A stretch of 15,943 bases of DNA, taken from an uncultured bacterium (GTDB taxonomy: Bacteria > Cyanobacteriota > Vampirovibrionia > Gastranaerophilales > Gastranaerophilaceae). Made by a program: the position numbers and the translations under genes. This document shows, one piece after another, positions 1 through 7,244 of this stretch; the first letter of the stretch is position 1; each line of letters begins with the position of its first letter. The DNA is taken from contig USCK01000024.1 of assembly GCA_900553205.1 (NCBI GenBank), positions 1 to 15,943 on the forward strand, read 5' to 3'. The notes under the pieces are model-generated. The model had not been told where the DNA came from, searched no databases, and was given only the letters and a program-made list of their open reading frames with translations.

Positions 1-878
1 AATCTAATACCAGTGCTTGATTTGTATTGGTAATATTCATTAATATCTAACCCTGCGTTGATGAAAGCTTCTTTGTATTCAGAACCAACTGTAGAGAAAG
101 TTGTATCATTTGAAGCTGAGTAAGTAACAACATTATCGCTACCGTAAGTGTTATCAGAAGTGTTTTCTTGGAACTTAGTAACTTTTTCACCTTTATCTAA
201 AGCACTTTGATAAGAAGCTCTGTCTGCAAGTTGAACACTAACAGTAGAATATCCGATTTCATCAGATTCTTTTTTTACTAAAGCTGTATATTCATCTTTA
301 AGTTTACCATTGTCTAAAGCTGCAGTTTTATCAACTTGATTTCCGAATTTGTCATAAAAAGTTACATCACCTGCAGCAACTCTATCATCAGAGTATCTTT
401 CTGAATTATTATTTAATGCAGTATATTCGCCGTGTTCATCATCTTCTCTGAAAGTTTGAACATAGTATTGTAAATCAGCGTTGTATGCTTCATTAGGATT
501 GTTAACTAATTCTGCTTTACCGGTTTTAGTAGAGCTTGCATTAGCACTTGCAGTAATTTTGTATGCTGTGTTTTCTTGAACACCGATTGAAGCAAGAGTT
601 GTAGTATATTCTACCAAATAGTTACCTTTGTTATCTTGAGGAAGAACTTGAGCGATAGTTGCATCGTTGCCTCCGATAACAAATGAATATTTAATAGTAG
701 TATAATCATCTGTAGATGGTGGTGTAGGAACTGTCATTGTCAATAAACTGTTATAATAATTTGCAGATTGGTTTGACAAATTTGTTCTTTGTTGGTTTAT
801 TTGTTGACCTTCAAATTCTAAGTTAGATTGTCTTGCTGTTAAAGATAGCAATCTTGCTTGCGATGCTGACAAACCCAT
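1..878 (-). CDS. Unknown lineage-type protein, N-terminal part (C-terminus beyond window)
   Basis: Reading leftward from ATG at 878-876, an open frame of 292 codons runs off the left edge without a stop, so the protein is incomplete at its C-terminus. A good ribosome binding site (GGAGAATT, about 881-890) fixes the start. The protein opens MGLSASQARLLSLTAR and continues with Gln/Asn-rich helical sequence (EGQQINQQRTNLSNQSAN, about residues 23-40). A Thr/Asn/Asp-rich, probably beta-rich region follows, with many D/N/Y residues and no cysteines. There is no signal peptide or membrane segment. The N-terminal segment resembles a recurring N-terminus I associate with Gastranaerophilales proteins. 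The amphipathic start followed by a polymer-like body is loosely reminiscent of axial flagellar or filament proteins, but that is inference. Function unknown; the gene itself is secure. Confidence 0.85.
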   Translation of the reverse strand, partial: MGLSASQARLLSLTARQSNLEFEGQQINQQRTNLSNQSANYYNSLLTMTVPTPPSTDDYTTIKYSFVIGGNDATIAQVLPQDNKGNYLVEYTTTLASIGVQENTAYKITASANASSTKTGKAELVNNPNEAYNADLQYYVQTFREDDEHGEYTALNNNSERYSDDRVAAGDVTFYDKFGNQVDKTAALDNGKLKDEYTALVKKESDEIGYSTVSVQLADRASYQSALDKGEKVTKFQENTSDNTYGSDNVVTYSASNDTTFSTVGSEYKEAFINAGLDINEYYQYKSSTGIR

Positions 879-1083
879 AATCAATTCTCCTATAATTTTT
901 CCTTATAGTTTTGATTACGGCTTGTTTTATACAAATCTTTAGCTTTTTGATGATTTTTGTTACATTTATTTACATTGTCTTTAAGCTGAGTTCAATAATC
1001 AATCGCACAACATCAAGAATGTAAAGCAAACCAAAATGATAATACTGAAGATTTAGGATAAACTTTAAGCTCATAAATATCTT

Positions 1084-1114
1084 TCGCTGTAACGCAATTT
1101 ACAGCGAGTTTTTT
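1084..1114 (+). terminator. Orphan Rho-independent terminator
   Basis: A perfect 9-bp stem (TCGCTGTAA at 1084-1092, TTACAGCGA at 1099-1107) with a 6-nt loop is followed by G and six T residues (1109-1114). This is a textbook rightward intrinsic terminator, but no rightward gene lies upstream of it in the window. It may end a small RNA, or insulate the recombinase from read-through. Confidence 0.75.
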
Positions 1115-1201
1115 GTAGTAATTTGCTAAATTGTAAATACATATACCTAGCACAAAACGTATGAAATAACAGCAAACACGCTTGCAATTTACTACACAAA
1201 A
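1109..1201. repeat. Imperfect inverted repeat upstream of the recombinase
   Basis: The 18 bp at 1109-1126 match the reverse complement of 1184-1201 at 16 of 18 positions (core GTAGTAA / TTACTAC), enclosing 57 bp. The right arm overlaps the likely -35 element (TTTACT, 1188-1193) of the recombinase promoter. The repeat could therefore be an operator or a recombinase binding site, or could fold as a stem if transcribed. Its sequence is unrelated to the 23-bp repeats downstream of the gene. Confidence 0.55.
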
Positions 1202-1215
1202 CTTCATTTTATAAT
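1188..1215 (+). promoter_or_regulatory. Probable promoter of the recombinase gene
   Basis: TTTACT (1188-1193), a 16-bp spacer and a perfect TATAAT (1210-1215) lie upstream of the strong Shine-Dalgarno AAAGGAGG (1231-1238), which is 7 nt from the ATG. The -35 sits inside an inverted-repeat arm, which would allow control by a protein bound there. Confidence 0.5.
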
Positions 1216-1245
1216 TTTTAATTAAATTAAAAAGGAGGATTAAAA

Positions 1246-1788
1246 ATGGCAACAGTAGAACCGATAAGAAATAAAAAAGATATTCAAAAAGTTGAAAAAA
1301 TATTAGCCAAGCAAGGGACAAGAGAATTATTGCTTTTTGTGATTGGGACAAATTGTGGACTTAGGATTTCCGATATACTTAACTTAAATGTGGGCGATGT
1401 TAGAAACAAATCACATATACAAATAACAGAAAAGAAGACTGGTAAATTTAAAAAAATTCCAATCAATGCTAAATTAAAACCATTATTAGAAGAATTTATT
1501 AAGGGCAGAAAGTGTGAAGAACCTTTGTTTTTGTCGCATTGGGGGCGTAGGCTGGATAGAGTAACGGCATATTATATTATTAGAAATGCTTGTGAAAAAG
1601 CAAATTTGCAAGAAAAAATTGGCACGCACTCAATGCGTAAATCGTTTGGTTATCACCACTATCAACAATTTAAAGATGTGGTAATACTGCAAAAAATATT
1701 CAACCACTCAAGCCCACAAATTACATTGAGATACATAGGAATTGAGCAAGATGAAATTGATTACTCGTATAATAACTTTATACTATAA
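1246..1788 (+). CDS. Small tyrosine recombinase (FimB/FimE-size invertase candidate)
   Basis: This 180-residue protein is a tyrosine recombinase catalytic domain with almost no N-terminal core-binding domain, the size and architecture of the FimB/FimE DNA invertases. The full catalytic set is visible: Arg40 (GLRISD), a beta-hairpin Lys63/64 (EKKTGK), His128 and Arg131 (HSMRKS), His154 (FNHSS) and nucleophile Tyr163 (LRYIG), with normal spacing between the last two. It should therefore be active in strand exchange through a 3'-phosphotyrosine intermediate. The start is fixed by AAAGGAGG 7 nt upstream. No phage or plasmid genes surround it. Instead, 47 bp past its stop a pair of perfect 23-bp inverted repeats begins, followed by a surface-polysaccharide operon. 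A role in flipping that segment is inferred from position; a stray integrase or a Xer-like role is the alternative. Confidence 0.9.
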   Translation: MATVEPIRNKKDIQKVEKILAKQGTRELLLFVIGTNCGLRISDILNLNVGDVRNKSHIQITEKKTGKFKKIPINAKLKPLLEEFIKGRKCEEPLFLSHWGRRLDRVTAYYIIRNACEKANLQEKIGTHSMRKSFGYHHYQQFKDVVILQKIFNHSSPQITLRYIGIEQDEIDYSYNNFIL

Positions 1789-1889
1789 CTCTCAAATACA
1801 ATAACCATAGTCAATCCGATACATATTGAATGTCTTACATTTTATCTATTTTGTAAAATGATGTTTTTAAGCACTCTGTCAGAATATCA

Positions 1890-1918
1890 TAAATATAAAA
1901 GACATACAAAAATGACAA
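1890..1918 (-). promoter_or_regulatory. Leftward promoter candidate inside the invertible segment
   Basis: On the minus strand TTGTCA (1918-1913, five of six consensus) is followed after 17 bp by TATTTA (1895-1890), or after 15 bp by TATATT (1897-1892). In the orientation given it points at the 3' end of the recombinase. After inversion it would point at the O-acetylation operon. It is a better -35/-10 pair than the rightward candidate, but the spacing compromises keep it tentative. Confidence 0.4.
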
Positions 1919-1948
1919 AGAAATTAATAATTATTTCCTGTAAATCCA

Positions 1949-1954
1949 TATAAT
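1949..1954 (+). promoter_or_regulatory. Rightward -10 candidate inside the invertible segment
   Basis: A perfect TATAAT faces the O-acetylation operon in the orientation given, but no convincing -35 lies 16 to 18 bp upstream (AATAAT at 17 bp) and there is no extended -10. It may be a weak promoter, an activator-dependent one, or chance in AT-rich DNA. Confidence 0.3.
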
Positions 1955-2001
1955 TACAAGCTCTTAGAAATGCTTTACAAAATAGATAAAATGTAAAATG
2001 G

Positions 2002-2016
2002 TTTAGTTTTACTAAA
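2002..2016 (+). promoter_or_regulatory. Short palindrome between repeat and operon start
   Basis: TTTAGT, three T residues, then ACTAAA form a perfect 6-bp inverted repeat just outside the invertible segment and about 22 nt before the operon's start codon. It could be an operator half-site pair or a small 5'-UTR hairpin. No regulator is identified. Confidence 0.3.
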
Positions 2017-2037
2017 ATCCAATAAGAGAGGCTTTAA

Positions 2038-3768
2038 TTGATAAAAAAAAGAACAATAATTGCGATAATTATAACAATAGTTACTATTATTGCAACGAAT
2101 AAGCTATGGTTAATATTTAAACCAATGCCTGTCAATTTTGATATAAAAGGCAAAGGGCAGTGTAATATTGAAGTTCAACTAAATAAAAAAGATAATGACG
2201 AATTTAATAAAATAAAATCTCAATGTATTATTTTAGATTTAAATAAAGATTCTCACGCAAGTTTTAATGTTAAAAGGTCAAGATGTCCTAAGCGTATAAG
2301 ATTTGTTATAACCGGCTTGAAAGATAATTCCCCAGTTGAAATATCAAATATTACATTAAAAAATGGCAAGTATAAGCTTGATGATTTGAAGCAGTTTGCT
2401 AATTCGACAGGGAAATTAGGTGTAAAAAATAATTCAGTTATTGTTTCAGCAGGTAACAGTATCATAATTTTAGAATACAAGAAAACTTTAAAAGTAAGAA
2501 CTGCAATTAATTTTGATTTTAAATTATTTGTAATTATTTCAGTTTTAACATATTTGTTGGCGTACAAATTCTCCAGCTATGTGGCAGATTTCAAAACTGT
2601 AGAAAATAAATCAAGAATAGATATAATATTTTTAATAATATTTTTTGTGTTTTTGTTTATTCCAATAAGTAATATCAACAAAGATGAAATATCAGCGCAA
2701 GAAAATCGAACATTAGCAAAACTACAACCTTTTATAACTCAAGACGGAGAAATTAATGATGAGTTCGGTAAGAATTTTAATGAATGGTTTAATGACAGAT
2801 TTTATTTGAGATATAGTTTTATCGGTTTTTATAATCAAATTCATTCTAAATTTCTAAATATAGTAAAAACAAAAGACGGGATTTATAACAAAAAATCAAA
2901 TTATATGTTTGTTGATGATAGTGGTTGGTATTCTAGTTTGTATGACGAACAGGTGCAAGAAGAAATTGTAAAAAATCTGAATAGGTTTAATTCGTTTTGT
3001 CAAAATAATAATATAAAATTATATTTACTGGTCGTGCCTTGGCAACAGGATATCTATTATAAAGAAGGTGAACCATATCTTTCAGTACCTGATGCAAGAT
3101 ATAAACTGATAGATAAAATTGCAGGCAAAACCTCATTTAAAACAATTAATACATATAATGAGCTGCAAAAAGCTTCGCAGAATATTCAAACCTATTATAA
3201 GACGGATTGGCACTGGACTGATGATGGAGCTTTCATTGGTTATCAATTATTAATGGATAATATCAAAAAGGATTTTAAAAAACTAAATATTTTGACAAAA
3301 AATGATTTTAATATCACTCAATCAAATAAAGTTCGTTCTGATTGGGATAGAGAGTTTCATAACGGCGAAGTTATGATGTATCATTTTCATGATTTTGAGA
3401 ATCAAGCCGATAAAATTTTAGATGCTAAATATAACTATTATGAACATAAGCAACACAAAAATTTACAGGCTACAAGTATAGATATTCCATATAAAAAAGA
3501 AAAAACTTATTATTACCCATTTGGTAACAATTTAAGGCTTATGCAAATAGGTACAAGTATGAATGAGAGTTTGTTACAGTTTACACCCTATTCATTTAAA
3601 AACCTGAAATACATAAGGTTGATAAATGTAAAAGAAATGTCAGGAGAAGAAAACTTTAAGCTCTCTAAATACTATCAATCTGAAATATTGCAATATAAGC
3701 CGGATATTATTGTGTTATGTTTGACACCTCTCAATTTGCCAAATGTAATTGATTTTTACAAGGAGTAA
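2038..3768 (+). CDS. AlgJ/AlgX-type (DHHW) polysaccharide O-acetylation protein
   Basis: This 576-residue protein has the features of the AlgJ/AlgX/DHHW SGNH-like family, which transfers acetyl groups onto exported polysaccharide in the periplasm. Order: a membrane segment at about 5-27, an extra extracytoplasmic beta-rich domain at about 30-155, two membrane segments at about 158-178 and 194-212, then the catalytic domain. The family's entry sequence (ENRTLAKLQPF, about 222-232) is present, followed by the Asp-x-His-Trp motif (D390, H392, W393 in TDWHWTDDG) and the nucleophile block (GTSMNE, Ser507 likely). The start is TTG at 2038, supported by AGAGAGG 6 nt upstream and no ATG nearby. The MBOAT gene follows after 4 bp, so the two should be co-translated. 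The N-terminal domain is unusual compared with simple AlgJ. The polymer it acts on is unknown. Confidence 0.85.
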   Translation: MIKKRTIIAIIITIVTIIATNKLWLIFKPMPVNFDIKGKGQCNIEVQLNKKDNDEFNKIKSQCIILDLNKDSHASFNVKRSRCPKRIRFVITGLKDNSPVEISNITLKNGKYKLDDLKQFANSTGKLGVKNNSVIVSAGNSIIILEYKKTLKVRTAINFDFKLFVIISVLTYLLAYKFSSYVADFKTVENKSRIDIIFLIIFFVFLFIPISNINKDEISAQENRTLAKLQPFITQDGEINDEFGKNFNEWFNDRFYLRYSFIGFYNQIHSKFLNIVKTKDGIYNKKSNYMFVDDSGWYSSLYDEQVQEEIVKNLNRFNSFCQNNNIKLYLLVVPWQQDIYYKEGEPYLSVPDARYKLIDKIAGKTSFKTINTYNELQKASQNIQTYYKTDWHWTDDGAFIGYQLLMDNIKKDFKKLNILTKNDFNITQSNKVRSDWDREFHNGEVMMYHFHDFENQADKILDAKYNYYEHKQHKNLQATSIDIPYKKEKTYYYPFGNNLRLMQIGTSMNESLLQFTPYSFKNLKYIRLINVKEMSGEENFKLSKYYQSEILQYKPDIIVLCLTPLNLPNVIDFYKE

Positions 3769-3772
3769 ACCA

Positions 3773-5182
3773 ATGCTATTTAGTTCTATGACCTTTATAT
3801 ATTTTTTCTTACCAATCGTACTTTTGTTATATCTGGTAACAAAAAAAGAATTACATAATCCAATACTTTTAGTTGCAAGTATTATATTTTATGCTTGGGG
3901 AGAACCTAAATATTTAGCAATAATGTTATTAACAATATTGCTAAACTTCTTTGGAGCGATTGCGATTGATAAATATAAAATCCATAAGAAGCTAATTCTT
4001 CTTTTTACAATTTGTGCGAATTTGGGGCTTTTAGTTTATTTTAAATACTTCAATTTCTTAATCAATAATTTTAACAGTTTATTCCATTCTCATATCTCAA
4101 CTCTGGATATTGTTATGCCTATAGGTATCTCTTTTTATACATTCCAAGCATTATCCTATGTTATTGATGTTTATAGAGAAGAATGTAAAGTTCAAAAAGA
4201 TATTTATAAATTAGCATTATATATTTGTTTGTTTCCACAGTTGATAGCTGGTCCTATTGTAAAATATCATGATGTTGCAGAACAAATTGAAGATAGAGAA
4301 GTTAATTTTGATAAAGTTAATTTAGGCGTAAAACGCTTTATTATTGGTTTATCCAAAAAAGTTTTGATAGCTAATACTATGGGCACAATCGTGGATAAAA
4401 TTTTTGTACAAGACCCACATAATTTTTCTCATGCTGTTGCTTGGATTGGTTCTATAGCGTATGCTTTTCAGCTATATTTTGATTTTAGTGGATATTCCGA
4501 TATGGCGATTGGATTAGGATTGATTTTTGGATTTAAGTTTATGGAAAACTTTAATTATCCGTATATATCAAAATCAATTACAGAATTTTGGAGAAGGTGG
4601 CATATTTCTCTTTCTACTTGGTTTAAACAATATGTTTATATCTCTCTTGGTGGTAACAGATGTTCAAAACTAAAAACATTAAGGAATTTAGGTATTGTAT
4701 TTTTATTAACAGGTATCTGGCATGGTGCAGAGTGGACATTTGTAATTTGGGGAATCTGGCATGGCTTCTTTATAATATTAGAGAAAATACTAAATATAAA
4801 AGAGTTTGAGCAACAAAAACATAGTTGGTATGTTAATACACTAAGACATATTTATTGCATTTTTGCATTCGTTATAGGCTGGGTAATTTTTAGAGCAGAT
4901 AATATAAAATATGCTTGGGATTATTTAATGAATATGTTTGGATTGCTACATTTACATACAGAGCAATTTAACTATGCCTTTTTATACTATGTTGATAAAA
5001 TTGAAATTATAACTTTTCTTATTGCAGTATTGTGCAGTGTACCATTGTTTAAAAACATGATTTACCAACAGAATAAAGTCGTTAAGTGTGTTGTGAATGT
5101 TTGGTTGTTACTTTTGTTATTCTTGTCAACTATTACAATCGCAAGTAGTACATATAACCCGTTTATATATTTTAGGTTTTAA
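3773..5182 (+). CDS. MBOAT-family membrane O-acyltransferase (AlgI/DltB type)
   Basis: This 469-residue, strongly hydrophobic protein has about ten or more membrane segments. In AlgI-type systems such a protein carries acetyl groups from the cytoplasm across the inner membrane and hands them to the AlgJ/AlgX partner. Family motifs are clear: YFDFSGYSDMAIGLG, FWRRWHISLSTWF with His277, and LTGIWHGAEW with His317, equivalent to the essential AlgI histidine; a further His330 lies in GIWHGFF. The length matches bacterial AlgI homologues. ATG at 3773 is chosen because AAGGAG (3760-3765) lies 7 nt before it; the Shine-Dalgarno overlaps the stop of the upstream gene. An in-frame TTG at 3749 lacks such support. 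It forms one operon with the DHHW protein and would share its phase-variable control if the switch is real. Confidence 0.93.
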   Translation: MLFSSMTFIYFFLPIVLLLYLVTKKELHNPILLVASIIFYAWGEPKYLAIMLLTILLNFFGAIAIDKYKIHKKLILLFTICANLGLLVYFKYFNFLINNFNSLFHSHISTLDIVMPIGISFYTFQALSYVIDVYREECKVQKDIYKLALYICLFPQLIAGPIVKYHDVAEQIEDREVNFDKVNLGVKRFIIGLSKKVLIANTMGTIVDKIFVQDPHNFSHAVAWIGSIAYAFQLYFDFSGYSDMAIGLGLIFGFKFMENFNYPYISKSITEFWRRWHISLSTWFKQYVYISLGGNRCSKLKTLRNLGIVFLLTGIWHGAEWTFVIWGIWHGFFIILEKILNIKEFEQQKHSWYVNTLRHIYCIFAFVIGWVIFRADNIKYAWDYLMNMFGLLHLHTEQFNYAFLYYVDKIEIITFLIAVLCSVPLFKNMIYQQNKVVKCVVNVWLLLLLFLSTITIASSTYNPFIYFRF

Positions 5183-5191
5183 TATGTTTAT

Positions 5192-5222
5192 AACAAAGCC
5201 TCCTTTTAAAGGAGGCTTTGTT
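5192..5222. terminator. Strong intrinsic terminator between convergent operons
   Basis: Two perfect 15-bp arms (5192-5206 and 5208-5222, core AAAGCCTCC / GGAGGCTTT) lie 9 bp after the MBOAT stop and are followed by TTGTTTTAT. The leftward TPR gene ends at 5247 on the other side, so the hairpin may serve both strands. The U-rich tail is better on the plus strand. Confidence 0.9.
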
Positions 5223-5246
5223 GTTTTATATATTGTTACTAATAGC

Positions 5247-6803
5247 TTAGTTAGTCTTTATGCCTTTGCGTCTTAGGATTCTTGCCAGTTGCATATATAA
5301 CTCTTTATTTTTTGCCGATTTATCAATATCGCTAGCTTCTTTTATGTATTCAAAAGCATTTTCGTATTGTCCGATAGATTGATAAATTTCGCCCATTTTG
5401 ACATATAAAGAAGCATTGTTTACATTTAGCGTAATGGCTTTTTTAAGGCTTTCTATTGCAAAATTGATGTCATTCTTTTCAACAAGAGCTAATGCATTGT
5501 AATAATAACCTTCATATTGGTTCATATCCAATTCTATCAATTCTTGTGCCACCTCAAACAAAGCATCAAAATCTTTGATATTATTATAATATTCAGCCTT
5601 CAAAACCTTTGCATAATAATAGTTTGGATAAGTGTTGTTCAAATCTTCAATTTCAGGTTTTGCTTCTTCAATTTTGTTCATTTTCAACAAAAGATTGCAT
5701 AGAAAAGACTTGTATTCAAAAGATTTAGCATTTATTTGTATTGTTCGCTTTATCATCTCAAGCGCAGGTTTGTACAGCTCTAAACCATAATAAATTTGTG
5801 CTAACGCATATAAAATTGTTTCATTTTCAGGGTTTTCTTTCTGTAATTTTTCAAGCTCAGATTTAGATGATGCTAAATCTCCCATTTGGAATTTGATTAG
5901 CATTTTTAAAACTTTAGCCTCTGTAGTTTCAACATTCAAATGCGTAAGAGCATTTTTGTAATCACCTTCTCTATACAGTGCATAACCCAATGAATACTGA
6001 TAATTTGAGTTTGTTGGGTTTAGGCAGATAGCTTTAATAAAATATTTTTTAGCTTCATCAAGCCAACCCTTCAAAAAATATGCTTGCGCAAGATTAAAGT
6101 TATATGAATCATTTTGACTATCGGAGTTGATAGCTTCTTTAAAATACCCGATAGCGCTATCCAGTTGTAGTTCATCTAATTTCGCTAAGCCCATATAGTT
6201 TAATACTTGAGCATCGTTTGTGTTATTATTTTCCAATTTCGTTAAAACCTCTTTAGCTTTTTCTATTTGTTTTGTTTCAAAATATATTTTACATAATAAA
6301 TCTTGTAATTTTGCATTGTTATTATCTGCTGTGTATTCAGTCAAAATACGGATAGCTTCATCATACTTGTTAAGTTTGTAATATGCAAAAGCAATTTCTC
6401 CAGCAACATCAACAGAAGTTATAAAATCCACAAATCCTGTGGCTTCATTGTATTTGTTTTGTAAGTTTAATATTTTCAAGAACTCATATAAATCAGTCTG
6501 AGAATTAGTTATAATATATATTTTGTTTGCAACTTTTGATGCCGATTTATAATCTTTTTGTTCTGTATAAATTTGTCTGAGATTAACCAAGCTGTTAATA
6601 TGGTTTGAATCAATCTCAAGAGCTTTGTTTGTATAGTGTATAGCTCTATCATAATTCTTTAACAACAGATAAATACCACCTAGCTCGGATAATATTTCAA
6701 TATTATCATTTTCTCTAGCTAAAAGTTTATAAAATATTTCAATAGCCTGTTTGTAATAACCTTTTTTCTTTAGTTCAAAGGCTTCAATCATTAGTTGTTT
6801 CAT
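5247..6803 (-). CDS. Tetratricopeptide repeat protein
   Basis: This 518-residue protein is built almost wholly of tandem 34-residue TPR units, over a dozen. Examples are KGYYKQAIEIFYKLLARE at the N-terminus, NYDRAIHYTNKALEIDSNH, LDSAIGYFKEAINSDSQN, WLDEAKKYFIKAICLNPTN and QYENAFEYIKEASDIDKSA near the end. There is no signal peptide or membrane segment, so a cytoplasmic scaffold or adaptor is likely. The ATG at 6803-6801 lies inside the 3' end of the upstream FtsB-like gene (20-bp overlap), implying coupled translation. Its Shine-Dalgarno is weak, which fits coupling. The partner is unknown; being locked to a septum protein suggests an envelope or division-linked role, which is inference. Confidence 0.88.
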   Translation of the reverse strand: MKQLMIEAFELKKKGYYKQAIEIFYKLLARENDNIEILSELGGIYLLLKNYDRAIHYTNKALEIDSNHINSLVNLRQIYTEQKDYKSASKVANKIYIITNSQTDLYEFLKILNLQNKYNEATGFVDFITSVDVAGEIAFAYYKLNKYDEAIRILTEYTADNNNAKLQDLLCKIYFETKQIEKAKEVLTKLENNNTNDAQVLNYMGLAKLDELQLDSAIGYFKEAINSDSQNDSYNFNLAQAYFLKGWLDEAKKYFIKAICLNPTNSNYQYSLGYALYREGDYKNALTHLNVETTEAKVLKMLIKFQMGDLASSKSELEKLQKENPENETILYALAQIYYGLELYKPALEMIKRTIQINAKSFEYKSFLCNLLLKMNKIEEAKPEIEDLNNTYPNYYYAKVLKAEYYNNIKDFDALFEVAQELIELDMNQYEGYYYNALALVEKNDINFAIESLKKAITLNVNNASLYVKMGEIYQSIGQYENAFEYIKEASDIDKSAKNKELYMQLARILRRKGIKTN

Positions 6804-7209
6804 CTTGGCTTATCTCTTTTTTGCTATTTAACAAATGTCTTTTCTTTGGTAGCGTTTCTTTTTTAGAGTTTACAATAATCAAGACCTCATCTTTACTAGC
6901 CATTTTTAGGTTGTTTCTGGCGATAGATTCAAGTGTTGCAACTGATGAGAAATTCTTGATATCTTTCTTTAGTTCAGCATTTCTCAACTCTGCTTCTTCT
7001 TCGGTCTTAGAAATTGTAGCAATTTTTTGTCTGTACGAAATTATTTTAGAAATATTAAGTATTGCACTAAAAGATATCTGAGCCAGACAAAGCAACAAAA
7101 TTATTGTCAAAAATGAATAATAAAATTGTGTATGGTGTTGTCTTTTTTCAGATTTCTTTTTTGCATTAGATGCAATATTTTTATTTTGTTTTGTTTTGTT
7201 TTTCTTCAT
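6784..7209 (-). CDS. FtsB/DivIC-family septum formation initiator
   Basis: This 141-residue bitopic protein has a Lys-rich cytoplasmic N-terminus (1-28), one membrane segment (about 29-52), a coiled-coil stretch (about 57-88, KIATISKTEEEAELRNAELK) and the family's signature after it (LESIARNNLKMASKDEVLIIV, about 93-113). FtsB/DivIC proteins bind FtsL/FtsQ in the divisome and help activate septal peptidoglycan synthesis. The C-terminal tail from 114 on is polar and longer than in many homologues. A TATAAT 12 nt before the ATG, with TTGTAA 18 bp further up overlapping the previous stop, may give an internal, near-leaderless promoter. The gene lies 35 bp after the secreted-protein gene and overlaps the TPR gene. 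Identification rests on motif and topology, without alignment. Confidence 0.82.
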   Translation of the reverse strand: MKKNKTKQNKNIASNAKKKSEKRQHHTQFYYSFLTIILLLCLAQISFSAILNISKIISYRQKIATISKTEEEAELRNAELKKDIKNFSSVATLESIARNNLKMASKDEVLIIVNSKKETLPKKRHLLNSKKEISQDETTND

Positions 7210-7244
7210 AACCTAAATATAATTATATACACATTTTTATTGAA

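Larger units (their letters stand above)
879..1245. other. Intergenic region between divergent genes
   Basis: This 367-bp stretch separates the leftward gene from the rightward recombinase. It holds an orphan rightward terminator (1084-1114), an imperfect inverted repeat (1109-1126 with 1184-1201) and the recombinase promoter and ribosome binding site. About 890-1080 is AT-rich and shows no ORF or structure I can support. A leftward ORF that can be drawn at 1013-1351 overlaps the recombinase start and is not convincing. Confidence 0.6.
1835..1996. repeat. Putative invertible segment with perfect 23-bp inverted repeats
   Basis: Positions 1835-1857 (begins TTACATTTTATC, ends TTTTGTAAA) are the exact reverse complement of 1974-1996 over all 23 bp, and the match stops immediately on both sides. 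They enclose 116 bp (1858-1973) with no gene. A perfect repeat pair of this size beside a catalytic-domain-only tyrosine recombinase and upstream of an operon is the layout of fim-type and gut-bacterial invertible promoters. The left arm also contains a small stem (CATTTTA / TAAAATG, 1838-1860) followed by a T run, which might act as a weak terminator for the recombinase transcript. The inverted repeats are certain; inversion is inferred. Confidence 0.8.

Noticed and set aside
1013..1351. Leftward 112-codon ORF with hydrophobic translation
   Set aside because: It overlaps the recombinase start on the other strand, has no ribosome binding site, and its composition is that of antisense AT-rich DNA.
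1246..1996. Insertion sequence or integrated phage bounded by the 23-bp repeats
   Set aside because: The repeats enclose only 116 bp and not the recombinase gene, there is no target duplication, and no phage genes are nearby.
3749..3772. Upstream TTG start for the MBOAT protein
   Set aside because: The ATG at 3773 has AAGGAG at ideal spacing; the TTG would overlap the previous gene and adds a polar octapeptide before the first membrane segment.
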